DNA of 64,000 nucleotides from Pseudoips prasinana. Taxonomy: Eukaryota > Arthropoda > Insecta > Lepidoptera > Nolidae. Below the pieces are notes generated by a model, which was not told where the DNA came from, searched no databases, and saw only the letters and a program-made list of their open reading frames with translations. Of this stretch, positions 40,619 through 52,038 are shown piece by piece. The DNA is taken from NCBI GenBank assembly GCA_951640165.1, contig OX621265.1:12289001-12353000 (forward strand), in the 5' to 3' direction. Position 1 is the stretch's first letter. Every line of letters starts with the position of its first letter. Made by a program: the position numbers and the translations under genes.

Positions 40619-41065
40619 AAAAACAAACGATACTTATTTACCAATTACTTCATATTTACTGCTAAGAAGAGCTGTTATAGTAAACATGCTATATGAAATA
40701 GAGTGTTATTTTATAACAGTTCTTTTGGAATTGTTATTTTGTGGAACAAGTACAGGCATAACAGTTATGCGATTTTACCTGTTACAACGCTCCCCTAAAT
40801 TGAATACACCACTTCAATATTTACAGTCGGACTCAGTGGTGTGTGTATGTGTGTGTTTATTATTGAAAATAGTTCCGGTCATCACCATTGCCTCATTAAT
40901 TAAATGTACAGCATCCGATTTGTGAGTCGTTTGTAATGTGTAATTAATATTTGTACGCTATTAAAATGGCAAATAAGGCCGAACCAATTTGTCTAGCTTT
41001 ACATCTTGCATTCATGTTTGGATTCATAATACCTTATCTTGTTGAAATTGATTAATGTAGATATT
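40619..41065. other. Unassigned
   Basis: A 110-aa frame (40593-40925) starts in the fold-back arm; no motif. Confidence 0.3.
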
Positions 41066-41417
41066 AATAATAATAATGTCCTCCTAGCCGAATTTTGGCC
41101 ACGGCGGCGAGTTTCAATAGAGATTAGCCATCTGAGCGGGACATATTATAGTGCACTAGTATCTGCGTAAACATGGGCTCTTTCTATTCTATCACTCTCA
41201 TGATATCATGGGATGACTAGCGACACCACCGGAAAGAGGTCAGGTAGAGGTAGATTTACGTGCTCTCCGAGGCACGGGGGTGTAATACCGCCATCTCTCA
41301 AACTTCGGGCTGATACTGAGAAACAACAGTAAAATCCTAAAATCACTTTTAGCCGCCCCGGGATTTGAACCCATGACCTCACTATCTGAACACGCTAACG
41401 CTAGACCAAAGAGACAT
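41066..41417 (-). repeat. tRNA-derived SINE, family D, copy 2 (near full length)
   Basis: Minus strand: CTTTGGTCTAGCGTTAGCGT, B box GGGTTCAAATCCCGGGG, AAGTGATTTTAGGATTTTAC, CGAAGTTTGAGAGATGGCGG, TATTACACCCCCGTGCCTCG, TCCGGTGGTGTCGCTAGTC, ending AGGAGGACATTATTATTA. It shows the intact insertion site of the 59932-62263 element. Confidence 0.8.
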
Positions 41418-41668
41418 TAAATCACAGGTCGTGGGTTCGATTCCCACCCAGGACAGATACCAATTTTTTTACATGTCTGTTTGCCCTGAGTCCCTGTCCC
41501 TGAGTGTGGGTGTAATGATCTGTACCTATAGGTATTTATTTAAAAAGTAGTATATGTAAAAGTAGAATATGTAATATATCAGTTATCTGGCATTCATAGT
41601 ACAAACTCTGCTTAGTTTGGGATCAGATGGCTGTGTGTGTATAATGTCCGAGGGTAGTATATTATTCC
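41415..41668 (+). repeat. tRNA-derived SINE, family B, copy 5 (5' truncated)
   Basis: Starts at ACAGGTCGTGGGTTCGATTC inside the tRNA-like head, directly abutting the family D copy, and runs to ATAATGTCCGAGG. Confidence 0.8.
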
Positions 41669-42149
41669 TTCTTTCGAAATCGGTAAACAAAATGATCTAG
41701 TTTTGAAAGTTCAGGCAAGAACATGAGATGGACCCACCATAAGTAAATTGGTAGCTAAGCTTGGCTCTAAATTTTATGTAGGGGGAATCATATTACCAAT
41801 ATTACTTGTAAGGGTCCCGTACAGGCAAATATAAGTATTAAACTAGACCTCCATCTTTTGAAGATAAAACCCAACACGACGCCTTGTAATAAATAAAATT
41901 TTCATGCAATAATATATCAGCCGTCAGGGTTGGCAGCGAGAGCTGTCATGTCGCCGGTGTTGCCAACACGTATGAACAAAAAGGATAAATAAAAAAAGTA
42001 TAATAATGTTTGCCAAACTAGCACTTTTAGTAAAAAAAAGCAGAAGTGTGAGTTGAACTCGTGTGGAGAGGGAAATAATGAAATTTCTCCATACGAAATA
42101 ATGAAATTTATTCAGCACTTGGGTATTAACATACACTTGTAGTAAAATA
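41669..42149. other. Unassigned
   Basis: Nothing recognised. Confidence 0.3.
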
Positions 42150-42400
42150 TAGCTTTATTTAAATTTAGATAATTGATTAACATATGATTCGTGACAATAA
42201 CTTAATTTAAGCAAGCTAAATAGCGTTACTATTATAAAATAAATCTCATTGTAAATTATTTCCTACAATCCGTGTACCTAAATATCTATATGTACCTAGA
42301 AATAATTATAAATTAATTATATATTACTACAAAAATGTTGTGACTATTTACAAGCGCTTTTTTAAAGTCTACGTAAATAAAAACCTTTTTTATTTTATCT
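42150..42400 (-). repeat. Dispersed repeat, family T
   Basis: Minus-strand copy: ACAATCCGTGTACCTAAATA, GACTATTTACAAGCGCTTTT, AAAGTCTACGTAAATAAAAA. Confidence 0.65.
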
Positions 42401-42608
42401 TGTACTTGTCAAGCTCACAAGCTCATAAACATACCCGAATAAAATATTAATGTAACAGAAAAAAATAATATCTGATTAATATAAGATCTATGCACTCATA
42501 GTCTTGAGGGATTAAATGTTTTTGAATTTTTTGGCTAGGTAGTTTTGAACTAATGGTAATTTCATACTTTGCAGCACCTATTAACACAATAACCCTATTT
42601 ATTTAATA

Positions 42609-42921
42609 CTAGCTGTGCCCCGCCGTTTTACCCGCGTTAATTTTCATAAATTACCACAGCTCCTCCCCCGTAGGTGTTAGCGTGATAATATGTAGCCTAT
42701 ATGTTGACCAGACCTCTTAGTAATATTTATGCAAAATTTGAAGTTAATCCATACAGTACTTGTTGATTTTAGCCCGGACATACATACAGACAAACAGACA
42801 AAAATTCTAAAAACTATATTTTTGGCTTCGATATCGATTGTAGATCACGCCCCAAGTATCATTTAAAAAAAATATTCAATGTACAGTTATGACTTTCCTA
42901 CGATTTTATTATATGTATAGA
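42609..42921 (-). mobile_element. Helitron family H1
   Basis: CTAG at 42609, GCCGTTTTACCCGC hairpin (one mismatch), full body, and the 5' TCTATACATATAATAAAATC ending at 42921. Confidence 0.85.
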
Positions 42922-42990
42922 TTTTTCACGTACAGTTTCAATTTGTTTAGTATTTTTTTTATAACATTACGTTCAATGATGGATGTTCAA

Positions 42991-43387
<397 letters not shown>

Positions 43388-43393
43388 TCTTCT

Positions 43394-43562
43394 TCTACTA
43401 TATAAAAATAAGTCGGATTTTCCTTCCTGACGCTATAACTCCAGAACGCACGAACCGATTTCCACGGTTTTGCATTCGTTGGAAAGGTCTCGGGCTCCGT
43501 GAGGTTTATAGATAAGAAAATTTATAAAATTTAACGCGGGTAACACCGCGGGGCACAGCTAG
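43394..43562 (+). mobile_element. Helitron family H4, tandem copy 2
   Basis: Also 169 bp and almost identical to the copy at 43219-43387 (I see three or four differences), separated from it by six bases (TCTTCT). Confidence 0.85.
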
Positions 43563-43822
43563 TTATTATTATATAAAAGCCTTTGTGACGGCTAAGCTGC
43601 TTGAATCGGGCAACCCTAATATAGAATGCACTTTGCTCTGACATGACGTCACTACTCGCTCGTAAAGGTGTCGTGCAAGCGTTTGGTACTAAATTATAAT
43701 ATTTTTCCGGGATATTTTTATGAGTGTCTAAGAGTACATTTGCAAATTGATGATAAATAGGTCTTATGGGACATCTTTATAACTACAGATGGACCCTAGT
43801 CTGGCCATTCGTAGCACTACAG

Positions 43823-43955
43823 GTACAGACGCCAGCACATCAAACTACCCCAATCTGTCAAAATTCTCCAAATGAAATTGAACCTTATGCTTACGTGATA
43901 AAGTTGAAAATCGATGAAAGTTATTTGACAGATACGTTATGTGCTGGTCTGTACA
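43823..43955. mobile_element. MITE family V, copy 2
   Basis: Left GTACAGACGCCAGCACATCA, AACTACCCCAATCTGTCAAA; right arm decayed (TTGACAGATACGTTATGTGC, TGGTCTGTAC). Confidence 0.65.
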
Positions 43956-44369
43956 TCGATAAATATAAAAGCAGAAACTGACTGAATGATCGACCATCGC
44001 ACCACTGGAACAGCTGTGTCTAAAACCATGAAATTTTGTACAAATATACCTGAAGTGACGTAGGTGTGCACTAAGAAAGGATTTTTCAAAATTTTACCCC
44101 TAAGGGGGTGAAAAGGGGTTGCAGAGTCTGAATTGAACGACGTGTTTTCGTGTTCTGATCAGACTCAAGGTTCAAGCTTGGCATTTATATTATTTGAAAG
44201 CTTGAGTTAAACAAATGTTTCATTGTTTTTTTTAATATTCCACCCCTCAAATGATAAAACAAACGTTGATCTATCAGTCAGTGAAACAGTCAGCCAGTCA
44301 GTTCCGTCCTTTATTTATATAAAGGAGGGAACTGAATTTTCTTGAACTTAAACTTAACTGGACTGTTGG
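43956..44369. other. Unassigned
   Basis: Contains GTCAGTGAAACAGTCAGCCA-type short repeats near 44275-44305. No frame or family recognised. Confidence 0.3.
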
Positions 44370-44455
44370 CCTAATAGTTACTGACCCTTAATGCTAAGCC
44401 AGAGGTCATATGTTCAATCCCCACCCAAGGTAAAACAAATTTTGTTTTATCTATA
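44370..44455 (+). repeat. tRNA-like SINE head, family F fragment
   Basis: GTTGGCCTAATAGTTACTGA, GCTAAGCCAGAGGTCATATG, TTCAATCCCCACCCAAGG (weak B box). Relatives at 58420-58560 and 63710-63832. Confidence 0.5.
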
Positions 44456-44697
44456 TCTATACATATAATAAAATCGTAGGAAAGTCGAAACTGTACATTG
44501 AATATTTTTTAAAAAGGATACTTGGGGCGTGATCTACTATCGATATCGAAACCAAAAATATAGTTTTTAGAATTTTTGTCTGTGTGTCTATTTGTCTGTA
44601 TGTATGTCGGGGCTAAACTCACGCCCCAAGTATCCTTTTAAAAATATTCAATGTACCTACAGATTTGAATTTACTACGATTTTATTATATGTATAGA
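44456..44697. mobile_element. Inverted Helitron pair, 5' ends facing outward
   Basis: 44456-44620 is a plus-strand H1 5' half (TCTATACATATAATAAAATC...). At about 44621 it switches to a minus-strand H1 5' piece that ends ATTTTATTATATGTATAGA at 44697. Neither half has a 3' hairpin or CTAG. Confidence 0.7.
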
Positions 44698-44699
44698 TT

Positions 44700-44815
44700 A
44701 TGTGGTCTCCGTACTACGGAGGAGATTTTAGGCTGTCGGTTCCGATTGTAGCCATTAGGCAACAGTCAGAGGCCTACTGGGGATATTGAACTGCCCATAT
44801 AATAAGTAAGTAGTA
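44700..44815 (+). repeat. 5S-derived SINE, 3' half
   Basis: GGTCTCCGTACTACGGAGGA, GGCTGTCGGTTCCGATTGTA, AACAGTCAGAGGCCTACTGG, ATAATAAGTAAGTAG. No 5S core. Confidence 0.6.
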
Positions 44816-45232
44816 TTATACACTTACTACGTCACACTTCCTTCCTTCAGTCACGGCTTATCCATTATATTTGCGCCGCTTCTTGTCTGAATATTTTTCT
44901 TTATTGTTTCAACCTTTAAAAATTTTACGTCCCAAGTTTATTACTAGCGTATCTCAGTTTTACTGCCTTAACGTTTGACGTCGGATGAAAACTGGAAAAG
45001 ATCTAGGACATAATAGACCGAGCTTCCGAAAAGAAAAACTTCTCTGAGCAGCAGGCGCTATGTAATTAAAATATTATACTTGTGAAATAGAATCATAAAC
45101 CTAAACAATTTAAATTTATTTTAGAGGATAAGAGTTTTGATGTTGTAGAATTGTTTGGTTTGTTGTAAGAACATTCCAGGAGAGGTTATGAAACAGGATA
45201 TAGGAATTTATTATAAATAAAACAAAAATGTA
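44816..45232. other. Unassigned
   Basis: Nothing recognised. Confidence 0.3.
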
Positions 45233-45440
45233 TCATCATCCCATTTCATCCCGAGAGAATATCTCCCAGATAACGTGAAACATCGCCTCTCTGCCTACTA
45301 TGACCGTCATACCGCGATTGCAAACCCGTCTGTTAAGCATGGCGATTATTATCCTTCCAAATTATGGACACAATTCCATTGTGAAAGTCTTTTGGGGTGC
45401 CTTTGTCCAGCAGTAGCCATTATTCGGCTGACATGCTGGT
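45233..45440 (+). repeat. RTE-derived short element, diverged
   Basis: ATCATCATCCCATTTCATCC, ACCCGTCTGTTAAGCATGGC, GATTATTATCC, then tail CTTTTGGGGTGCCTTTGTCC, AGCAGTAGCCATTATTCGGC. Confidence 0.6.
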
Positions 45441-45821
45441 GGTTTTAGTCGCTGGTCTGTACCACTGACTGGAGGCCTACCCTCCGTCTCTCGGCACTCT
45501 ATACTGTCAGATGCGCTACAATCGTTACAGGTACATCAGTAGAAACGTAATGGACTACTGGTCTCGTTTTACTAGAAATAAGTAAACACTTAGTTACTAG
45601 TTTCCCATGGGTGTAGAACTGACGCGGTAGTCCGGTCTTTAATTCTAGTAGCAAGTCGCAAGTAGATTAATATTAAATGGTCAGGATAATATATTGTCAT
45701 GAGATCTCAGTCTATATCTCATTCGGACATTTCCGACACATGACAGTGTTACACGTCCGACGACATGATAGATTCGCCGTAGGTTTTTATGTACAATTGA
45801 TTTTATGAAGTGGAAATTGAT

Positions 45822-46063
45822 GAAAAAAATTCTTACGAAAAGTTGTCACGACAATTTTTGCAGCTGTGCGGCGTGCGCATGTTTCTCTGTCTGTCTCTCT
45901 CTCTCTTATAGAAAGCAAGCCAGATATTTTCATTTCTATTTCGCATTGAACAGTGTGGTGTCGCGACGATTATTTTTGTGGAGTATATACAGGTTTTTTG
46001 TACATAATAAATAATAAGAAATAACTTTGTTCCATCCGGGTGTCCCTTGACACCTCTCAAGTT
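45822..46063. mobile_element. Family W element, 5'-truncated copy
   Basis: Starts inside at AAAAAATTCTTACGAAAAGT and runs through the CTGTGCGGCGTGCGCATGTT, (CT)n, TACAGGTTTTTTGTACATAA blocks to TTCCATCCGGGTGTCCC. Confidence 0.6.
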
Positions 46064-46154
46064 TTTTTTTTTCAAAACGGGTATCTTTACGCATCGGGTG
46101 CTTCTCATGTCATGTGAAAATATAAATAAGATAGATGTAAAATATTATTATAAT

Positions 46155-46390
46155 ATGTTGCTGTGTGGTGACGGCATAGAATATCATCCCTCCATCACAT
46201 CCCATGGGGGGCGTAGAAATCGACTGAGGGAATACCTACCAGAGAACGGGCAGCAGCGTTTTTTCTGTGAGCTATGACCATCAAACTGCTATCGCCAACC
46301 CGTCTGCCAAGCGTGGCGATTATGCCATATCCCCCATTCTTTGGGGAGGCTTTTGTCCAGCTGTGGACGTACTTTGGCTAAATTGATGAA
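46155..46390 (+). repeat. RTE-derived short element, complete form
   Basis: GCTGTGTGGTGACGGCATAG, CACATCCCATGGGGGGCGTA, GAACGGGCAGCAGCGTTTTT, CGTCTGCCAAGCGTGGCGAT, then the LINE 3' tail GGGGAGGCTTTTGTCCAGCT and GTGGACGTACTTTGGC. 5' and 3' ends match the LINE at 51824-54020 with no ORF between. Confidence 0.75.
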
Positions 46391-46845
46391 AATATTATAT
46401 TTTATTTTAAAATTTTATGAAAGTAATTCATACCAACTGCTTCGTTCTAAACGCAGCAACATCCTCGAGGATCCACTTAAAATTTTAATTAATCTATAAA
46501 CTCACAGTCGTATCTTGGCGCTGAAGATGTTCTGCCTACATCTCAGTACTAAACTTAAATTATCCTATGGGTAGAAAGAGCATATATACAGAAAGAGTCA
46601 CTCAAACTCCAGCGGCCCCGACACAAACTCCAAGGAGGTCCTCTACGTACGCAGCTCTTTGTTACAAATGTCACCATCACAAATCATCCAATTCTTACCG
46701 CCTTGTTACACAAATGCTACTTTAATGCCAATCGTAGTACAAACTATAAGTTTCAATATAATTTTTAACCTCTAAAGCATAAAATGACACGACAAACACA
46801 AGATCGCTCCGCGCCCCGCGGTAAAACGAACAATCAATCTTACAG
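46391..46845. other. Unassigned
   Basis: No recognised repeat or frame. Confidence 0.3.
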
Positions 46846-47557
46846 TTTTAAACGTGCCTCGCGACTATTCAATTAACCAATATAAACAAAGCATGGCGAG
46901 TTTATTAACCATTTATTATTGATCTCCCAAGATATTAAGCCTCTGTTTGCAACCATTCTTGAGAATGACTGACAGACATGAATGACTACCAAAAAACTTA
47001 GCGTTATCACAATTTTTGAAAGAGATTAAGTATCCGTTTCAATAATAAAGCCATCTTTCTGAAAACATACAAAAAGACTCAGGGTTTTAAGCGTGCCTCG
47101 CGACTATTCAATTAACCAATATAAACAAAGCATGGCGAGTTTATTAACCATTAATTTTTAATCTCCCAAGATATTAAGCCTCTGTTTGCAACCATCCTTG
47201 AGAATGACTGACAGACATGAATGACAACCAAAAAACTTAGCGTTATCACAATTTTTGAAAGAGATTAAGTATCTGTTTCAATAATAAAGCCAACTTTCTG
47301 AAAACATACAAAAAGACTCAGAGTTTTAATCGTGCCTTGCGACTATTTAATTAACAAATATAAACAAAGCATGGTGAGTTTATTAACCATTTATTTTTAA
47401 TCTCCCAAAATATTAAGCCTCTGGTTGCAATAACCCGTTGAACGATTGACAGACATGAATGGCAGCCACAAAACATGGCACGTTATCACAATTTTTTAAA
47501 GAGATTAAGTGTTATCCCTTTCAATAATAATGCCATCTTTCCGAAAACGTACAAAAA
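46846..47557 (+). repeat. Three-unit 239-bp tandem array
   Basis: CGTGCCTCGCGACTATTCAA starts at 46853 and 47092, and as CGTGCCTTGCGACTATTTAA at 47331: an exact 239-bp period. Units 1 and 2 differ at few positions; unit 3 is more diverged. AT-rich and non-coding. Confidence 0.9.
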
Positions 47558-47893
47558 GAAGTTAACACGGTGTTACCTTTTCACATCTAAGTTTTGTTAA
47601 TTTAGTTTCCTTTCTGTGTACAAGATGCTCTGTGGTAAGACCTCGCAATATATCTAAGTGACCGGCCGAGTGCTGTATGTGTCCTTAGGGATGCAAGCAC
47701 CAGACTTTTAGCAGAATATTTACGCCTCCTTCTAGGTACCGATAGTAGTGAAAGGTTTTAAGTTGATTTAAACGAGTTTCATCATAGTCTTGCCTGGTGG
47801 TAAGCACATAACACGTTCAGTGTCTGAATATATTAAGATTATATATCTCACTAATTCGCTTTTAAATAATGTTATGGCTATTCTTTCTTTATA
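47558..47893. other. Unassigned
   Basis: Nothing recognised. Confidence 0.3.
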
Positions 47894-48191
47894 TCTATTT
47901 ACATATAATAAAATCGTAGGGAAGTCAAAACTGTACATTGATTATTTAAAAAATGGATTCTTGGGGCGTGATCTACTATCGATATCGAAGCCAAAAATAT
48001 AGTTTTTAGAATTTTTGTCTCTTTCTTTGTATGTAGGTCCGGGCTAAACTCAAAACCTAGGCTATGACTAAAAGGTCGGTTCAACATATAGGCTACATAT
48101 TATCACGCTATCACCTACGGGGGAGAAGCTGTGATAATTTATAAAATTTAATAAAGCTGTGATAATTTGTAAAACCGCGGGGCACGGCTAG
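47894..48191 (+). mobile_element. Helitron family H1
   Basis: 5' TCTATTTACATATAATAAAA; 3' TTTGTAAAACCGCGGGGCAC, GGCTAG. A short duplicated AAGCTGTGATAATTT near the 3' end has replaced the left half of the hairpin. Confidence 0.8.
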
Positions 48192-48611
48192 TATTAAGAA
48201 TAATCAGAACATTATGAGTGGATATTCGGTCCTTTACTTATTCGATATTACTATTGTCAGTCCTTTTCTGAATTTGTTAGTTTGGCAAAATTGGCACTTA
48301 CATTTTATTTTATACTTAAGAGCCATTTTAGAATACAAACATAGGCCTTATTTTTCTCTCTGTATTTCAAAACTAGAACAATATTAGATAAGTTTGACGT
48401 CATAAAGATATATTCCACGACTGTGCCAGATCATTTTGTTTTATTTAATTCTTCTTTGTTGAAGTCTGAAAACATAAATAAAAATTTAAAACTACAGACA
48501 GATTCAGCGACACAAAATAAAAAATGAAGAAGTATCGTCCATAGCCTAATAATGAATGAAAAAATTGGTGTTTGAGAAGAAAAAAAATTTTTTGTCGTTA
48601 TTTTTATTAAT
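48192..48611. other. Unassigned
   Basis: Nothing recognised. Confidence 0.3.
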
Positions 48612-48865
48612 GTTTTTAAACTTTCGCGATTTGTACCCATTTTTATATATTGTGGACACGGGTCTCAATCGCGATAACAATTTAAGGCAAATCGAGGGTA
48701 GATATCAAAACCCGAGCTTCACGGAGGCGGCGCTGCCGAGCCACACCAGTCGACCCGTGACCACGGCTGGTGCAATCCATGCCGACACGTTGGTTAACCT
48801 AAAGGTAATGATTTACCTTAAATTGTTATCGCGATTGAGACCCGCGCCCACAATATATAAAAACT
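48612..48865. mobile_element. Fold-back element, copy 2
   Basis: Arms of about 48 bp: GTGGACACGGGTCTCAATCG, CGATAACAATTTAAGGCAAA at the left and its reverse complement at 48811-48862. The interior differs from copy 1 but contains CGACCCGTGACCACGGCTGG and TGCAATCCATGCCGA in inverted orientation. Both copies share TTTAAACTTTCGCGATTTGT just before the left arm. Confidence 0.65.
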
Positions 48866-49177
48866 AGGATATTCCTTATTTAAAATTTTTAATTAACAAA
48901 TTTTGACGTCTTAAATTTCTTGGTGTAATGTGGGGGTAGTTTTAGCACAAGGCCTCTCGGTCCATAAGTGAAGAACGTTAATTTACCTGAAATAAAACAA
49001 AATCGTCGACAGACAGACTTGCAGACAAATAACTTAAGTCTTACATCCGGCGCGGTGCTAAATAATTGTCTTCAGACTAGAAAGCTTTAATTGAGGGTAC
49101 TTATTCCTCTTGAGATGATTGCAGTGGCGGAGAGTAAAGTTCCTACAACAGTTACTTCGATTTTAATCGACAATTTT
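48866..49177. other. Unassigned
   Basis: Nothing recognised. Confidence 0.3.
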
Positions 49178-49286
49178 TTTGGAACGAAGTTCCTTATCGC
49201 GCGTTGTGAAAGGGGGCTAGTGGGAAAAAATTCTTACGAAAAGTTGTCACGACACTTTATGCAGCTGTGCGGCGTGCGCATGTTTC

Positions 49287-49317
<31 letters not shown>

Positions 49318-49473
49318 TATAGAAAGCAAGCCAGATATTTTCATTTCTATTTCGCATTGAACAGTGTGGTGTCGCGACGATTATTTTTGTTGAGTGTATA
49401 CAGGTTTTTTGTACATAATAAATAACAAGAAATAACTTCGTTACATCCGGGTGTCCCTTGACACCTCTCAAGT
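49178..49473. mobile_element. Family W element, near-complete copy
   Basis: GGAACGAAGTTCCTTATCGC, GTTGTGAAAGGGGGCTAGTG, CTGTGCGGCGTGCGCATGTT, (CT)n at 49292-49316, TTCGTTACATCCGGGTGTCC, CTTGACACCTCTCAAG. Confidence 0.65.
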
Positions 49474-49487
49474 TTTTTTGTTAGAAA

Positions 49488-49664
49488 ATGCCCGCGCTTT
49501 AATCCCTGTATCTCGGGGTACTTTACAAACATTTAATTGACGGATACAATGTACGACCAGATTCGGGCCTTCTATTTATCGGGTTACACAAATATTTGTT
49601 CGGGAATCGAACCCCGGACACGAAGCGGCGAGGCGACTGTCTTAGCCGCTGCGCCACACGTGCA
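49488..49664 (-). repeat. tRNA-derived SINE, family C, copy 3
   Basis: Minus strand: GTGTGGCGCAGCGGCTAAGA, CAGTCGCCTCGCCGCTTCGT, B box GGGGTTCGATTCCCG, ending AGGGATTAAAGCGCGGGC. Confidence 0.85.
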
Positions 49665-49757
49665 GTCGATGTTAAAGAAGTAGGAGGTTGTTATTTCCGC
49701 GTTTATATGTGATATATTTTTTAGTGTTCCGTACCTGAAATGTGTTAACAGAATCCT

Positions 49758-50070
49758 ATTGTGGCGCTCATAGCAAGATGCTTTCACCGGTCTGTAAGCA
49801 ATCGGCGAGGTTAAGCAACTAGATTCTTCATCAGTCCAGAGATAACCACAAAAGGGGTTTAATTCTGAACGTCTCCGTGCTTCGGAGGCATGTTAAGCAG
49901 TCCCGGTTGAAGCCATTATACAACAGTCGTTAAGCTACGTCAGAGGCCTACTGAGCGGCTTGAATAACAGGAAAATCCCAAAATAGCTTTAAGCACGTCC
50001 CGGGATGTGAACCCGGGACCTCTCATTATATGCGGTTGAACAAGCTACCGCTGGACCAACGGCCAAGGCC
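49758..50070. repeat. Composite: 5S-derived SINE joined to inverted family D head
   Basis: 49758-49960: GCGCTCATAGCAAGATGCTT, CGGCGAGGTTAAGCAACTAG, CAGTCCAGAGATAACCAC, GAGGCCTACTGAGCGGCTTG. 49961-50070: GAAAATCCCAAAATAGCTTT, then a minus-strand family D head (GGTTCACATCCCGGGACG, GTTGGTCCAGCGGTAGCTTG). Same arrangement as 21691-21840. Confidence 0.65.
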
Positions 50071-50086
50071 GTTCCTTATCTATACA

Positions 50087-50407
50087 TCTATACATATAAT
50101 AAAATCGTAGGAAAGTCAAAACTGTACATTGAATATTTTTTTAAAAGGATACTTGGGGCGTGATCTACAATCGATATCGAAGCCAAAAATATAGTTTTTA
50201 GAATTTTTATCTGTTTGTCTGTTTATCTGTATGTATGTCCGGGCTGAACTCAAAAAGTACTGCATGGATTTACTTCAAATTTTGCATGAATATTACTAAG
50301 AGTTCGGGTCAACATATAGGCTACATATTATCACGCTATCACCTACGGGGGAGGAGCTGTGATAATTTATTAAATTTAACGCGGGTGAAACCGCGGGGCA
50401 CAGCTAG
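50087..50407 (+). mobile_element. Helitron family H1, best copy
   Basis: TCTATACATATAATAAAATC at 50087; body CTTGGGGCGTGATCTACAAT, CATGGATTTACTTCAAATTT, ATCACCTACGGGGGAGGAGC; 3' TTTAACGCGGGTGAAACCGC, GGGGCACAGCTAG at 50407. 321 bp, no coding sequence. It must rely on a replicase encoded elsewhere. Confidence 0.9.
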
Positions 50408-50454
50408 TGAAGTAATACAGTAACAGGCGGGATAAACACTGCGTCATACCAAGA

Positions 50455-50530
50455 GGTATGCTAAGATCGTCGTGACAAATGGAAATCCTTTGTCTCTACC
50501 TACCCCTCTGGGAAACAGTGGCGTGAGTCT
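50455..50530 (+). pseudogene. Second RTE-like LINE lineage, 3' scrap
   Basis: GATCGTCGTGACAAATGGAA and CTACCTACCCCTCTGGGAAA encode the KDRDKWKSFVSTYPSGK-type end with an indel. Confidence 0.65.
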
Positions 50531-50639
50531 ATGTCATGTCATAACAGCGTTACCAGACGTCCCGATTTTGGCGGGAAGTCCCGATATTTAAATCGGAATT
50601 AAAAGTCCCGCGCGGGACAGCATCAGGTCCGCTTCGACA

Positions 50640-50741
50640 TATAACAACTATTTATGTGTCACACAAATAGTTGTCCGGCTCGACTCGAACCCGCGACACG
50701 AAGCGGCGAAGCGACTGTCTTAGCCGCTGCGCCACACGTGA
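50640..50741 (-). repeat. tRNA-derived SINE, family C, head only
   Basis: Minus strand: GTGTGGCGCAGCGGCTAAGA, GTCGCTTCGCCGCTTCGTGT, B box GGGTTCGAGTCGAGCC. Confidence 0.8.
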
Positions 50742-51345
50742 ATAAAATTCTAATATTTAAAAACGCTGATTATTATATAGGCCCTTTTACTATGTCCCGC
50801 TTTCGACGAAAGAATCCCCTTTTTTCTTTCAGATAGTTCTATAATCCCGACATGGAAAGAAGTATCTAGCAACGCTGAGTCATACCAAGCAGTCACCCTT
50901 CTCCCTAGTTTCCCAACAATCTGCTCTTCCACTTATAAACTTGTATAAAATCCCAACAGTTGAAACGGCAATCAAGTAACAAAAGCATTCAATGATGAGC
51001 GCTTAAACGTAGCAATAACGTCGCGCGGTCGATCCGAATACGAATCCCGCGGTTCCACCCCGGGATTAAAGGATTATCACGGGACGGTGTCGATACAATC
51101 CCCCCCACAACACCGACCGACCGAGATCACTAACAAAAGAGGTTTCTTTAATAAATAAAATTGTGACCAAATACTTGGGAATTTGTTTTTGGATAATATC
51201 CTTAGGTACGGTCTTACAAAAGTAGCTGTACACTAATAAAAGTACTAATCACAAAAAATATTGCTTTTGGCTACATAATATTTGGGTAGTGTAATAAACA
51301 TATGTATATATAAATATTGTGCTCCATCACCTTGCTTTTAAAATC
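50742..51345. other. Unassigned
   Basis: GC-rich patch at 51020-51130 without recognised family. Nothing coding. Confidence 0.3.
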
Positions 51346-51567
51346 AATATCCTGGGACATTATTCACAAACGGCCGTCTGATCGGAAACTAAGCAGAGCT
51401 TGTCCTATGGAAACCAGATAACTGATGTAATACGTATACTACTTTTCCTCTGCAAATAAGGCTCAGGGCAAACAGACATGTCCCACACAAATATCCGTCC
51501 TGGGTGGGAATCGAACTTTAGACCTGCGGCGTGAAAGGAAAGCATTGGCCAACTACGCCAATTAAAC
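51346..51567 (-). repeat. tRNA-derived SINE, family B, copy 7
   Basis: Minus strand: TTGGCGTAGTTGGCCAATGC, CGCCGCAGGTCTAAAGTTCG, ATTCCCACCCAGGACGGATA, TTTCCATAGGACAAGCTCTG, GAATAATGTCCCAGGATATT. Confidence 0.85.
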
Positions 51568-52038
51568 TTATTTCATCCTTATTATTCTTTTACTATAATT
51601 TATCACAACTGTACCTACAATTTTTATTTCTCACTCATTTGGTCCATCTCAAGGTTGACTGAAAGAAGTTGCAAAGCTATAACAGCGCCCTTCGTTTGTA
51701 AGTATATATATGTCTAGAAGCAATTATGACTATTATGTAATCGTAATAATTGTTTTAGTAATTAATTTGTTATTTCTGGTGTACAATAAAGCCTTTTGTA
51801 TTATATTGTATTGTATGTTCTCACTCTCTCTCTCTGTTTGCTGTGTGGTGACGGTTTGCTGTGTGGTGACGGCCTAAGAATATCACCACCCCCTCTCATC
51901 CCGTGGGGGGACGTAAAAGTCGTCCCGAGCGAATATATACCAGAGAACGGGCAGCAGCGTTCTCCTGAGTACCATGTCCACCTTACTGCGGTCGCCAACC
52001 CGTCTGCCAAGCGTGGCGATTATGGCAAATCCCCTCAA

